NCBI GenBank assembly: GCA_002492465.1
Contig: DKYT01000031.1
Coordinates: forward strand, 1-25,514
DNA from: Lachnospiraceae bacterium UBA7093
GTDB taxonomy: Bacteria; Bacillota; Clostridia; Lachnospirales; Lachnospiraceae
Length of the DNA: 25,514 bases
Direction: 5' to 3'
Below are positions 14,158-21,298 of the stretch, piece after piece; within the stretch, counting starts at the first letter, position 1, and the number at the start of each line of letters is the position of its first letter. The notes under the pieces were generated by a model that was given only the letters and a program-made list of their open reading frames with translations, was not told the origin of the DNA and did no database searches. Made by a program: the position numbers and the translations under genes.

Positions 14158-15726
14158 ATGTCTGATAATAAGAAAGAGAAAAACGATGTGGCAAAGCAGG
14201 ACAAGGAAGCTGTGGTTTTAGAAGAAGCAGCTATCGCATCGGAAGAAACGGCGGTTCAGGAGACAGTGGAAATTGTAAAAGCAGAACCAAAGAAAAAGAA
14301 GAAGGAAAAGAAAGAGAAAAAGCCTCTTGACAAGGCGGCAAAGAAAAAACGCAGAAGGATTATTATTTTCAGTATTCTTGGCGTTTTGGTATTGCTTTTT
14401 ATCTTAAGTAAAATATTTGGCGGAAAAGGTCCTCAGGCAGTGGTAATGACCACAGGAGCTATTGCCGGTGAAATTGAGCAGACCATCAATACCAGCGGAA
14501 CTGTGTCGACGGAACAGACGAAAACCTATTTTTCCGATGTGAGCGTGGTGATAGGCGATGTGGTCGTACAGGCAGGCGATGCGGTGAAGGCGGGGGATGT
14601 GCTGATTGCTTATGATGCAGATTCTCTTGCAAAGGAAAAGGAGCTGGCACAGCTAAAAATCCAATCCAATGAAGGAAATTACAAAAATTCCGTTCAGAGC
14701 AACAATGAAAAGTGGGGGGATCTGAACGAGGCAAATGTGAACATCGAGGTTCTGGATCAGCAGATTGCAGATACGGAGGCATATATAACCAGCCTGGAAA
14801 ACAAGATCGAAAAGAAGAAAAGCGATCTTGCCTATGAGGGAGCGCTTCTTCAGATTTCACTTTTGGATTGGCAGGATAATCCTGAGTCCGATGAATATAT
14901 GAATTTACAGAAGCTGGTGCAGTTGAACAGCTATGAGCAGCAGAACAACGAAGAGGTTAAGGGCTGGCAGGACGAGTTGGACGTTTATAACAAGATGCTC
15001 TCAGATTATAAAGAATACCGTTCGGAAATGAAATCCCAGAAAACCTCAGCGGAGTCAGGGAAGCTTACGGCAGGCGCAAAAGAGGAGCTGGAAGCGGAAA
15101 ACCAGTCAAAAGGAATTGAAGCGGCGGATTCCCTGGAGAATCTGGAAGCAGTGTCAGGAGGCATTACGGCGGAATTTGACGGCGTGGTGACAGAGGTAAA
15201 CGCTGTAGAAGGGGGCACAGTTGCTCCCGGCTCACAGCTTTTGAAATTGGAAAGCACCCAGGATGTAATGGTTCGAATTACAGTGACCAAGTATGATCTG
15301 GATAAGATTGCAGTGGGACAGAAAGCGAAGGTCACCATCGGCAGCAAGGAATACGAAGGCAAGGTAGAAAAGATCAATAAAATGGCGGAGCAGAATAACA
15401 GCGGCGCAGCCGTAGTAGGCACTGAGATCAAGATCACCAATCCTGACAGCGACGTGATTCTGGGCGTGGAGGCAAAGGTGGTAATCAGCACGGCGCAGGA
15501 AGAAAATGCAGTGCTGATTCCGGTAACTGCTGTCAATGTAGACATGGAAGGGGAGTTCGTCTACGTGGTAGAGGAAGGCGTTCTGGTTAAGAAACGGATC
15601 ACAACAGGCATTTCCTCCGATACCATGGTGCAGATAACGGAAGGTCTTACAGAAGGCGAACAGGTGGTTACGGATGTAACGGCAAATCTTATGGAAGGAA
15701 TGACTGTAGCGGCAATGCCTCAGTAG
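14158..15726 (+). CDS. Membrane fusion / adaptor protein, MacA (HlyD) family
   Basis: A 522-residue adaptor. The start at 14158 follows GGGAGG; a TTG 18 nt upstream lies inside that site. Residues 1-67 form an unusually charged Lys/Glu-rich cytoplasmic tail (KKKKKEKKEKK at about 45-55), followed by one membrane helix (about 68-87). A lipoyl-like half domain (VVVQAGDAVKAGDVLIAYD), a coiled-coil hairpin (about 155-310), the second lipoyl half (GVVTEVNAVEGGTVAPGSQL) and beta-barrel domains follow, as in MacA. It links the ATPase-permease to extracytoplasmic substrate. In a Gram-positive there is no outer-membrane partner; related systems export peptides or antimicrobials. Substrate unknown. Confidence 0.9.
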   Translation: MSDNKKEKNDVAKQDKEAVVLEEAAIASEETAVQETVEIVKAEPKKKKKEKKEKKPLDKAAKKKRRRIIIFSILGVLVLLFILSKIFGGKGPQAVVMTTGAIAGEIEQTINTSGTVSTEQTKTYFSDVSVVIGDVVVQAGDAVKAGDVLIAYDADSLAKEKELAQLKIQSNEGNYKNSVQSNNEKWGDLNEANVNIEVLDQQIADTEAYITSLENKIEKKKSDLAYEGALLQISLLDWQDNPESDEYMNLQKLVQLNSYEQQNNEEVKGWQDELDVYNKMLSDYKEYRSEMKSQKTSAESGKLTAGAKEELEAENQSKGIEAADSLENLEAVSGGITAEFDGVVTEVNAVEGGTVAPGSQLLKLESTQDVMVRITVTKYDLDKIAVGQKAKVTIGSKEYEGKVEKINKMAEQNNSGAAVVGTEIKITNPDSDVILGVEAKVVISTAQEENAVLIPVTAVNVDMEGEFVYVVEEGVLVKKRITTGISSDTMVQITEGLTEGEQVVTDVTANLMEGMTVAAMPQ

Positions 15727-15784
15727 CATATGGAATGGGCTTAAGTAAGAAGTACTGCAAAAGAGGCAGTGGAAAGAGGTAAAA

Positions 15785-17002
15785 ATGGCACAGATATGGG
15801 AATATATCAAGATTGCACTGATGAATATCAGGAGCAATAAGGGACGTTCTATCCTTACCATGCTGGGGATCATCATTGGTATTTCTTCTGTTATTATGGT
15901 TATTTCCATCGGTAACGGCGTTCGGGGGCAGGTGAACTCCGAGTTGGAAGGCTTGGCAGGCGGTCAGATTGTTTTTTATGCAGATACTACCAGAAAAGAT
16001 ACCACGGTGACCTTTGACCAATCGGATTTTGAGGCGATTCAGGCACAGGTGGAGCATGTAAAAGGCGTAACCCCTCAATTTGGATCCTGGGGAACGGCGG
16101 AAGGTCCCAAGGGAGATTATGATATCAGGATGAGCGGAGGTACGGTGGGACTTCAATATATTTCCGCCGAACCTATCGTGAGAGGAAAGTATTTTTCGCA
16201 GAATGATTATGACGGCGCAAGTAATGCCTGCGTAATTACGGAGAGCAGCGCAGTGGCTCTGTTTGGAACCACTGATGTGATCGGCATGAGTTTTGACGCC
16301 ACCTTTTGGGGAATTACCCAGGAACTGCGGGTGGTGGGAATCAGACAGGACAGCGCTTCTTCCATCATTACCGGAAGCTATGGTGTAACCACCATAGAGG
16401 CTGAAGTTCCGCTTACGTTTATGGCGAATAAGCTGGGATATTATATTGATGAGCTGGATCAGTTTTATGTGATTGCAGAGTCCTCAGCATATTGTACCGA
16501 GGTGGCAGCCAAAACCCTTGCCCTGCTGGAAGGCAGGCACAATGTGCGGGGAGAAAATCAGATTCAGATGCAGAGCTTTACAGATGTGGCTGCACAGTAT
16601 GACACGATCCTGGGCTTTATCACCATATTCATCTCCTTTGTTGCCGCCATTTCCCTTCTGGTGGGCGGTATCGGCGTTATGAATATTATGCTGGTGTCGG
16701 TTACCGAGAGAACCAGGGAGATCGGTATTCGAAAGGCACTGGGAGCAAGAACCGGTTCCGTGCTTCTGCAATTTCTGGCGGAGGCAGGCATCATTACTTT
16801 GCTGGGAGGTATTATCGGTATTATATTGGGAATTCTGGGAGCCATGGGCGTGGGTTCTATTGCCAATATCTCGCCCCAGGTAAGTATTGGAACAATTCTT
16901 CTTGCTTCTGTATTTTCCTGTGGAGTGGGTATTTTCTTCGGAATCTATCCGGCGCGGAAGGCGGCAAAATTAAGTCCTATTGAGGCGTTACGGCATGAAT
17001 AA
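15785..17002 (+). CDS. MacB-like FtsX-domain ABC transporter permease
   Basis: A 405-residue permease with the MacB plan. The first helix (about 20-42) lies in NKGRSILTMLGIIIGISSVI, the N-terminal signature of the family. A large extracytoplasmic domain spans about 45-275, and three helices follow (about 278-302, 325-350 and 365-390). The conserved TERTREIGIRKALGA motif (about 310-324) is the coupling helix contacting the ATPase, and the protein ends in the family-typical P-I-E-A-L-R-H-E. It is the third gene of the operon, 58 bp after the adaptor. Its terminator appears to lie inside the left arm of inverted repeat A. Confidence 0.93.
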   Translation: MAQIWEYIKIALMNIRSNKGRSILTMLGIIIGISSVIMVISIGNGVRGQVNSELEGLAGGQIVFYADTTRKDTTVTFDQSDFEAIQAQVEHVKGVTPQFGSWGTAEGPKGDYDIRMSGGTVGLQYISAEPIVRGKYFSQNDYDGASNACVITESSAVALFGTTDVIGMSFDATFWGITQELRVVGIRQDSASSIITGSYGVTTIEAEVPLTFMANKLGYYIDELDQFYVIAESSAYCTEVAAKTLALLEGRHNVRGENQIQMQSFTDVAAQYDTILGFITIFISFVAAISLLVGGIGVMNIMLVSVTERTREIGIRKALGARTGSVLLQFLAEAGIITLLGGIIGIILGILGAMGVGSIANISPQVSIGTILLASVFSCGVGIFFGIYPARKAAKLSPIEALRHE

Positions 17003-17031
17003 TGGTTGATGTGGTATAAAATATAGAAAGA

Positions 17032-17344
17032 ACAGGCGCATGGCGGGAAGCGGATTTACAGGCTTTCTCTCTGCGCCTGGTTTTGTATAAACGCTTTTGA
17101 ATCCTATGTACAGCGGTAAGAAAGGCTAAGTATCCCTGGGAAGGTTGTTGCAAGTTGACGCAAATGGCGCGGTCGGTCATCCGTGACCGAGTCGCGCCTT
17201 CCGCGGACGTCCTGTCCGCGTCTTGCTGGTTATCGACAGGGATACTAAGCCGTTCTAACCGCTTCCCATAAGGCTTCAAAAGCGTTTATACAAAATCAGG
17301 CGCAGAGAGAAAGCCTGTAAATCCGCTTCCCGCCATGCGCCTGT
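17032..17344 (+). repeat. Giant inverted repeat element A (70-bp arms, 173-nt structured core)
   Basis: Left arm 17032-17101 and right arm 17275-17344 are reverse complements over 70 bp with a single mismatch (G17090 against T17296). The core 17102-17274 continues the helix imperfectly (GCGGT 17113-17117 with ACCGC 17258-17262; CTAAGTATCCC-type strand 17126-17136 with 17239-17249). It then opens into a junction with two hairpins: GGCGCG/CGCGCC (17166-17171 with 17193-17198, capped by CGGTCA/TGACCG) and CGCGGAC/GTCCGCG (17202-17208 with 17214-17220). GCAAG/CTTGC (17150-17154 with 17222-17226) closes the junction. The core is homologous to that of element B in opposite orientation, with paired substitutions. 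Not recognised as a known RNA family or insertion sequence. Confidence 0.9.
17033..17097 (+). terminator. Possible native terminator of the MacAB-like operon, inside arm A
   Basis: Within the left arm, CAGGCGC (17033-17039) pairs with GCGCCTG (17083-17089), followed by GTTTTGTATAA. The 43-nt loop is long for a terminator, so this is tentative. The same sequence recurs inverted in the right arm, 17297-17303 and 17337-17343. Confidence 0.4.
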
Positions 17345-17378
17345 CCCCCCTCTTTTTTCAGGTAGTGGAAGAATGGGG

Positions 17379-17688
17379 GATTTGGATGGGATGGGAGGGA
17401 TGGAGCAAGGGACGACGCCAGGGGCGATAGCACAGTATGGGTTCACAGCCTTATGGGAAGCAATTAGAAGAACTTAGTATCCCGTAGAATGCCTAGCAAT
17501 CCGCGGACAGGATGTCCGCGGAAGATGCGACTCGGTCATGGATGACCGAACGCATCGTTTGCGATCGCCTGATTGAACCTTTACGGGATACTTAGCTCTT
17601 CTTATTGCCGTACATAGGATGCGAACCCATACTGTGCTATCGCCCCTGGCGTCGTCCCTTGCTCCATCCCTCCCATCCCGTCCAAATC
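17379..17688 (-). repeat. Giant inverted repeat element B (66-bp arms, core homologous to A)
   Basis: Left arm 17379-17444 and right arm 17623-17688 are reverse complements over 66 bp with one mismatch (T17387 against G17680). The core (17448-17619), read on the minus strand, aligns end to end with the core of A from TCCTATGTA to CCCATAAGGC. Helices are kept with changed sequence: GCAAT/ATTGC (17604-17608 with 17460-17464) replaces GCGGT/ACCGC, GATGCG/CGCATC (17524-17529 with 17551-17556) replaces GGCGCG/CGCGCC, and CAATC/GATTG (17497-17501 with 17571-17575) replaces GCAAG/CTTGC. The hairpin CGCGGAC/GTCCGCG is unchanged. The arms show no similarity to those of A. Elements A and B lie tail to tail, 34 bp apart. 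Confidence 0.9.
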
Positions 17689-17711
17689 ATTACACCCATT
17701 TAAGAATATTA

Positions 17712-17739
17712 TTGCACTTTGTTTTATTTTTAGTATAAT
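17712..17739 (+). promoter_or_regulatory. Promoter of the YcxB-like/tsaE gene block
   Basis: TTGCAC (17712-17717) and TATAAT (17734-17739) are 16 nt apart, just beyond element B. This is the first good promoter before the long plus-strand housekeeping block. Confidence 0.65.
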
Positions 17740-17751
17740 AAAGATGAGTAG

Positions 17752-17779
17752 AGAGCACCTGCCTGCGTAGGTGCTCTTT
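17752..17779 (+). promoter_or_regulatory. Hairpin at the 5' end of the mRNA
   Basis: AGAGCACCT (17752-17760) pairs perfectly with AGGTGCTCT (17769-17777) around an 8-nt loop. From the promoter position it should begin within about ten bases of the transcript 5' end. TTTG follows, too short for strong termination, so it may protect the message or act as a weak attenuator. Confidence 0.55.
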
Positions 17780-17800
17780 GAGTCAATGAAAGGAAATGCT

Positions 17801-18280
17801 ATGGAAGTGGAATTTGATGTGAAGATAACGCCGGCGGTGCTTTATGATTATCTGCTGGCGCATACCTACACCAGCCCCTCAGGACTGATCGGCGCAGTGG
17901 CGGGAGCGTTGATGGTGGTGGCTTTTTTTATGGGTGCAGGCGCGCTGGTGCTTATTGCCGGAATCATTATATTGGTTTATCTGCCCTGGACTTTGTTCCT
18001 GAAATCCAGGCAGCAGTATCTTGCAAATCCGGCTTTCAAGGAGCCTCTTCACTATAAGATGACGGAAGAAGGGGTTTCGGTTTCTCAGAAAGAAGAAGTA
18101 CAGGAGCAGAAGTGGGAGGATATGTATAAGGCAGTGTCCACCCCCCGGAGCCTGATCTTGTACACCTCTCCTGTGAATGCGTCTATTTTTCCCAGAAAAG
18201 ATCTGGGAGATCAGGCTGCCGGAGTGATTGAGATGATTTCTACCCATATGCCGCCTGCAAAGGTTAAGATCCGCAGCTGA
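17801..18280 (+). CDS. YcxB-like membrane protein
   Basis: A 159-residue protein with a short N-terminal cytoplasmic part, two adjacent membrane helices (about 29-45 and 48-68), and a C-terminal YcxB-like domain (about 85-155) with the typical E-G-V-S-V-S...KWEDMYKAVSTPRSLILYTSPVNASIFPRKD pattern. Function unknown. The start at 17801 has AAAGGA (17789-17794) 6 nt upstream; in-frame codons at 17771 and 17786 lie inside or before the leader hairpin and ribosome binding site. It precedes the tsaE-tsaB-rimI genes by 45 bp and probably shares their transcript. Confidence 0.78.
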   Translation: MEVEFDVKITPAVLYDYLLAHTYTSPSGLIGAVAGALMVVAFFMGAGALVLIAGIIILVYLPWTLFLKSRQQYLANPAFKEPLHYKMTEEGVSVSQKEEVQEQKWEDMYKAVSTPRSLILYTSPVNASIFPRKDLGDQAAGVIEMISTHMPPAKVKIRS

Positions 18281-18325
18281 CAAAAGCGGACGAGGCATTG
18301 TGAAAAAGCAAAGGAAGAAAAACGG

Positions 18326-18760
18326 ATGGAAGAGATAGTGGTGGAGAGCTTTTGCACGGAGGATACCTTTGCGCTGGGCAGAAGAATGGGAGAGGAAGCA
18401 AAGGCAGGGGAGGTATTTACCCTGGTCGGTGATCTGGGGGTGGGGAAAACCGTTTTTACCCAGGGAATGGCGGCAGGCTTAGGTATTACAGAGCCGGTAA
18501 GCAGCCCCACCTTTACGATTTTGCAGGTGTATGAGGAGGGAAGATGTCCCTTTTATCATTTTGATGTATATCGAATCGGAGATTTGTCCGAGATGGATGA
18601 GATCGGATATGAGGACTGCTTTTATGGAGACGGAATCAGCCTGATTGAATGGGCTGATCTGATAGAAGAAATTCTCCCGGAGCATTATACCCAGATCACA
18701 ATTTCCAAGGATCTGGAAAAAGGATTTGATTACAGGAAGATTATTGTGAGAGGAAAATGA
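18326..18760 (+). CDS. tsaE: tRNA threonylcarbamoyladenosine biosynthesis ATPase TsaE
   Basis: A 144-residue P-loop ATPase. Walker A is GDLGVGKT at 35-42, followed by the TsaE hallmarks SSPTFTILQVYE (about 59-70), FYHFDVYRI and LIEWAD. TsaE hydrolyses ATP to cycle the TsaB-TsaD complex during formation of t6A at position 37 of ANN-decoding tRNAs. AAAGGAAG precedes the ATG. Six base pairs separate it from tsaB, so the two are co-translated or nearly so. Confidence 0.95.
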   Translation: MEEIVVESFCTEDTFALGRRMGEEAKAGEVFTLVGDLGVGKTVFTQGMAAGLGITEPVSSPTFTILQVYEEGRCPFYHFDVYRIGDLSEMDEIGYEDCFYGDGISLIEWADLIEEILPEHYTQITISKDLEKGFDYRKIIVRGK

Positions 18761-18766
18761 CCTGAC

Positions 18767-19510
18767 ATGAAAATAATTGCAATAGACAGCTCGGGATTGG
18801 TTGCCTCTGTGGCGATTGTGGAGGATGAGATTTTGGTTGGAGAGTATAATCTGCAATACAAAAAAACACACTCCCAGACATTACTTCCCATGCTGGCGGA
18901 GCTGAAAAAAATGGTGGAGCTTGATCTTGGCACCATAGACGCGATTGCCCTTGCCGCAGGACCCGGGTCGTTTACCGGACTTAGAATTGGTTCCGCCACG
19001 GCAAAGGGGCTGGGACTTGCCCTGGATGTTCCGCTGATAGAAATACCCACTCTGGACGGGCTTGCCTGCAATCTGTATGGTTCGGAGAAGCTGATCTGCC
19101 CCATTATGGATGCTAGGCGAAATCAGGTTTATACAGGTATCTATGAATTTCTTAAAACCCGGGAGGTTCCCTTTTCCTACAGACTTTCCCGCATCCTTCC
19201 CCAGTGCGCGGTTTCCATTGATGAGATTGCAGACCGATGCAACGGGTATGGCAGGGAAGTCATCTTTTTAGGGGACGGAGTACCGGTGTTTGCCAATCGG
19301 TTGTCTGAGAGGATGAAAGTTCCTTACAGTTTTGCGCCGGCACATATGAACCGGCAGCGTGCCGCCGCGTTCGGAGTGCTTGCATTTGAATATTTCAGGG
19401 AAGGGAAATGCGTTCCGGCTAAAGAACATGCGCCTGAATACTTAAGATTGTCCCAGGCGGAAAGAGAAAAAGCCGAGAAGGAAAGCAAGGCGCAGGAAAT
19501 GGAAAGTTGA
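18767..19510 (+). CDS. tsaB: tRNA threonylcarbamoyladenosine biosynthesis protein TsaB
   Basis: A 247-residue ASKHA-fold protein, partner and scaffold of TsaD. Family features are MKIIAIDSSG at the N-terminus, THSQTLLPML (about 34-43) and the AGPGSFTGLRIG block (about 64-75). Like other TsaB proteins it lacks the HxxxH metal motif of TsaD, so it is structural rather than catalytic. The C-terminal tail (about 225-247) is Glu/Lys-rich. It is followed 27 bp later by rimI, a conserved order in Firmicutes. Confidence 0.95.
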   Translation: MKIIAIDSSGLVASVAIVEDEILVGEYNLQYKKTHSQTLLPMLAELKKMVELDLGTIDAIALAAGPGSFTGLRIGSATAKGLGLALDVPLIEIPTLDGLACNLYGSEKLICPIMDARRNQVYTGIYEFLKTREVPFSYRLSRILPQCAVSIDEIADRCNGYGREVIFLGDGVPVFANRLSERMKVPYSFAPAHMNRQRAAAFGVLAFEYFREGKCVPAKEHAPEYLRLSQAEREKAEKESKAQEMES

Positions 19511-19537
19511 TTTTGTGCAAAGGATAAGGTGAGGGGT

Positions 19538-19972
19538 ATGCTTTGTGTCAGAGAAATGACAGCCGATGACGTGGAAACCGTGAGCAAAATAGAAAGTGAA
19601 GTATTTTCCATGCCCTGGTCGGCAAAGGATTTCCTGGAAATGGTGGAAGCGGATTACGCATACTATTATGTGGCGGAATGGGACGGTGAAATCGCAGGCT
19701 GCTGTGGCATCCGAAACATAGCGGGAGAAGGCGAGATTACCAACGTGGTGGTGGCGCCCAGATTTCGTAAAAAGGGAATTGCATTCAAAATGATGGAATA
19801 TATGCTGGAAAAAGCTGCCGAAATAGACATTACGGTCTGCACCCTGGAGGTGCGGGTCAGCAACCAGCCGGCGATCAGGCTTTATGAGCGTCTTGGTTTT
19901 AAGGGGGAGGGGGTTCGTCCTCACTTTTATGACAAACCTGATGAGGATGCCCTGATCATGTGGAAAAGGTAG
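19538..19972 (+). CDS. rimI: Ribosomal protein S18-alanine N-acetyltransferase RimI
   Basis: A 144-residue GNAT enzyme. NVVVAPRFRKKGIAFKMM (about 68-85) contains the acetyl-CoA R-x-x-G-I-A loop, and LEVRVSNQPAIRLYERLGF (about 103-121) is the RimI signature. It acetylates the N-terminal alanine of ribosomal protein S18 in model species. Start choice: ATG 19538 with AAGGTGAGG upstream; a GTG at 19529 in the same frame is possible. Its position after tsaB supports the assignment over other GNAT enzymes. Confidence 0.9.
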   Translation: MLCVREMTADDVETVSKIESEVFSMPWSAKDFLEMVEADYAYYYVAEWDGEIAGCCGIRNIAGEGEITNVVVAPRFRKKGIAFKMMEYMLEKAAEIDITVCTLEVRVSNQPAIRLYERLGFKGEGVRPHFYDKPDEDALIMWKR

Positions 19973-20056
19973 GAAGCGCATGGAAGAATTACCACTGTTT
20001 CTTATCGCTCTTTTATGTATAATGATAGTGAGAGGATACCGAAGGAGGATAAGACC

Positions 20057-20305
20057 ATGCGAATTTATGCAGATCAAAATAAAAATGAACTGACAGCCGT
20101 TATTTGCAATCAATGCAAAAAAGAGTTAAAGGTTAAAAAGGGAATTATAAAAGAAGGCTGTTTTTGCGGGGATATTCGTTTCGGATATTTCAGCAGAAAA
20201 GACGGCAGCAGGCATTCCTTTGATTTGTGTGAGGAATGTTATGATAAATTAATAAAAGGATTTGCCATTCCGGTGGAAGAAGAGGAGGTAACGGAATTTA
20301 TCTAA
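20057..20305 (+). CDS. Small Cys-rich protein, probable zinc-binding
   Basis: An 82-residue protein with CNQC (about 18-21), CFCG (about 36-39) and CEEC (about 62-65), a pattern suggesting a zinc ribbon-like fold. The ending DLCEECYDKLIKGFAIPVEE resembles small Lachnospiraceae proteins of unknown function. The start at 20057 is fixed by GGAGG (20044-20048); an open extension back to 20015 has no site. It sits between rimI and rnz in a tRNA and ribosome maturation block, without evidence for a shared role. Confidence 0.75.
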   Translation: MRIYADQNKNELTAVICNQCKKELKVKKGIIKEGCFCGDIRFGYFSRKDGSRHSFDLCEECYDKLIKGFAIPVEEEEVTEFI

Positions 20306-20345
20306 ACGTGTGTGCCGGAATGGATGAATTTGGTTTGGAGGAACG

Positions 20346-21275
20346 ATGCTGGATATTTGCTTACTGGGAACGGGAGGAATGATGCCGCTCCCATACAGAT
20401 GGCTTACATCCATGATGGCCAGGTACAACGGACAAAGTATATTGATCGATTGTGGGGAAGGAACTCAGATCGCCATGAAGGAAAAGGGCTGGAGCCCTAA
20501 GCCTGTTGACGTGATTTGCTTTACCCACTTTCATGCAGACCATATTAGCGGACTGCCGGGAATGCTTCTCACCATGGGAAATGCGGAACGGACAGAGCCG
20601 CTTCTTTTGGTGGGACCAAAGGGACTTGCAAGGGTGGTAGCATCCTTAAGGGTCATTGCACCGGAGCTGCCCTTTGTGATCGATTGTCTGGAACTGAATG
20701 AAGGAGAGCATAAGATTCATTTTGACGGATTTACCATTGAAGCTTTTAAAGTGAATCACAATGTACCCTGCTACGGGTACAGCCTGTCTATCCACAGGAA
20801 AGGTAAGTTCCAGGTAGACAGGGCGCTTGCCCTTGGAATTGAAAAAAAATACTGGAATCGTCTGCAGCGGGGCGAGATGATAGAAACAGGAGAAACGACT
20901 CTTATGCCTGAAATGGTTTTGGGACCGGAAAGAAAAGGGCTTAAGGTTACTTACTGTACGGACACAAGACCGACGGAAAGTATCGTAAAACACGCGGCAG
21001 GTTCGGACCTTTTTATCTGCGAGGGAATGTACGGCGAGCCGGACAAAAAGGCGAAAGCAAGAGAAAATAAGCATATGACCTTTTATGAGGCGGCGGAGCT
21101 TGCAAGGCGGGCGGAGGTTTCCCGTTTATGGCTGACCCACTACAGCCCTTCTCTGAACAGACCGGAGGAGTATCTTCCGGCGGCAAGAAAAATTTTCCCG
21201 GGAACGGAAGTCTGCCGTGACGGCAAAACCATAGAGCTTGTATTTGAAGATGAAGAAGAGCACGTATGCATATAA
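20346..21275 (+). CDS. rnz: Ribonuclease Z (tRNA 3' processing endonuclease)
   Basis: A 309-residue metallo-beta-lactamase-fold nuclease. The zinc motif T-H-F-H-A-D-H lies at 60-66, the N-terminal LGTGGMMPLPYRW at 7-19, the exosite region spans about 150-190, and downstream ligands lie in YCTDTRP (about 205-211) and LTHYSP (about 265-270). RNase Z cuts immediately 3' of the discriminator base of pre-tRNAs. TTGGAGG precedes the ATG. Length is standard for the short bacterial form (RNase Z-S). It lies 40 bp after the Cys-rich gene. Confidence 0.94.
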   Translation: MLDICLLGTGGMMPLPYRWLTSMMARYNGQSILIDCGEGTQIAMKEKGWSPKPVDVICFTHFHADHISGLPGMLLTMGNAERTEPLLLVGPKGLARVVASLRVIAPELPFVIDCLELNEGEHKIHFDGFTIEAFKVNHNVPCYGYSLSIHRKGKFQVDRALALGIEKKYWNRLQRGEMIETGETTLMPEMVLGPERKGLKVTYCTDTRPTESIVKHAAGSDLFICEGMYGEPDKKAKARENKHMTFYEAAELARRAEVSRLWLTHYSPSLNRPEEYLPAARKIFPGTEVCRDGKTIELVFEDEEEHVCI

Positions 21276-21298
21276 AGAAGAAAAAGGAGGGAGCCGGA

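Noticed and set aside
16977..17279. A 100-codon minus-strand frame overlapping the end of the MacB-like gene and element A
   Set aside because: It runs through the structured element and a real gene, and its composition is not protein-like.
17502..17520. Repeated CGCGGAC/GTCCGCG hairpins as a possible CRISPR-like or REP array
   Set aside because: Only one hairpin occurs per element, at the same place in each core; there is no regular repeat-spacer pattern and no cas gene.
17032..17688. Single arm mismatches as evidence of G-U pairing in RNA
   Set aside because: Each arm mismatch is a transition, which always reads as G-U on one strand and A-C on the other. A's favours its core strand while B's favours the opposite strand, so it proves nothing.
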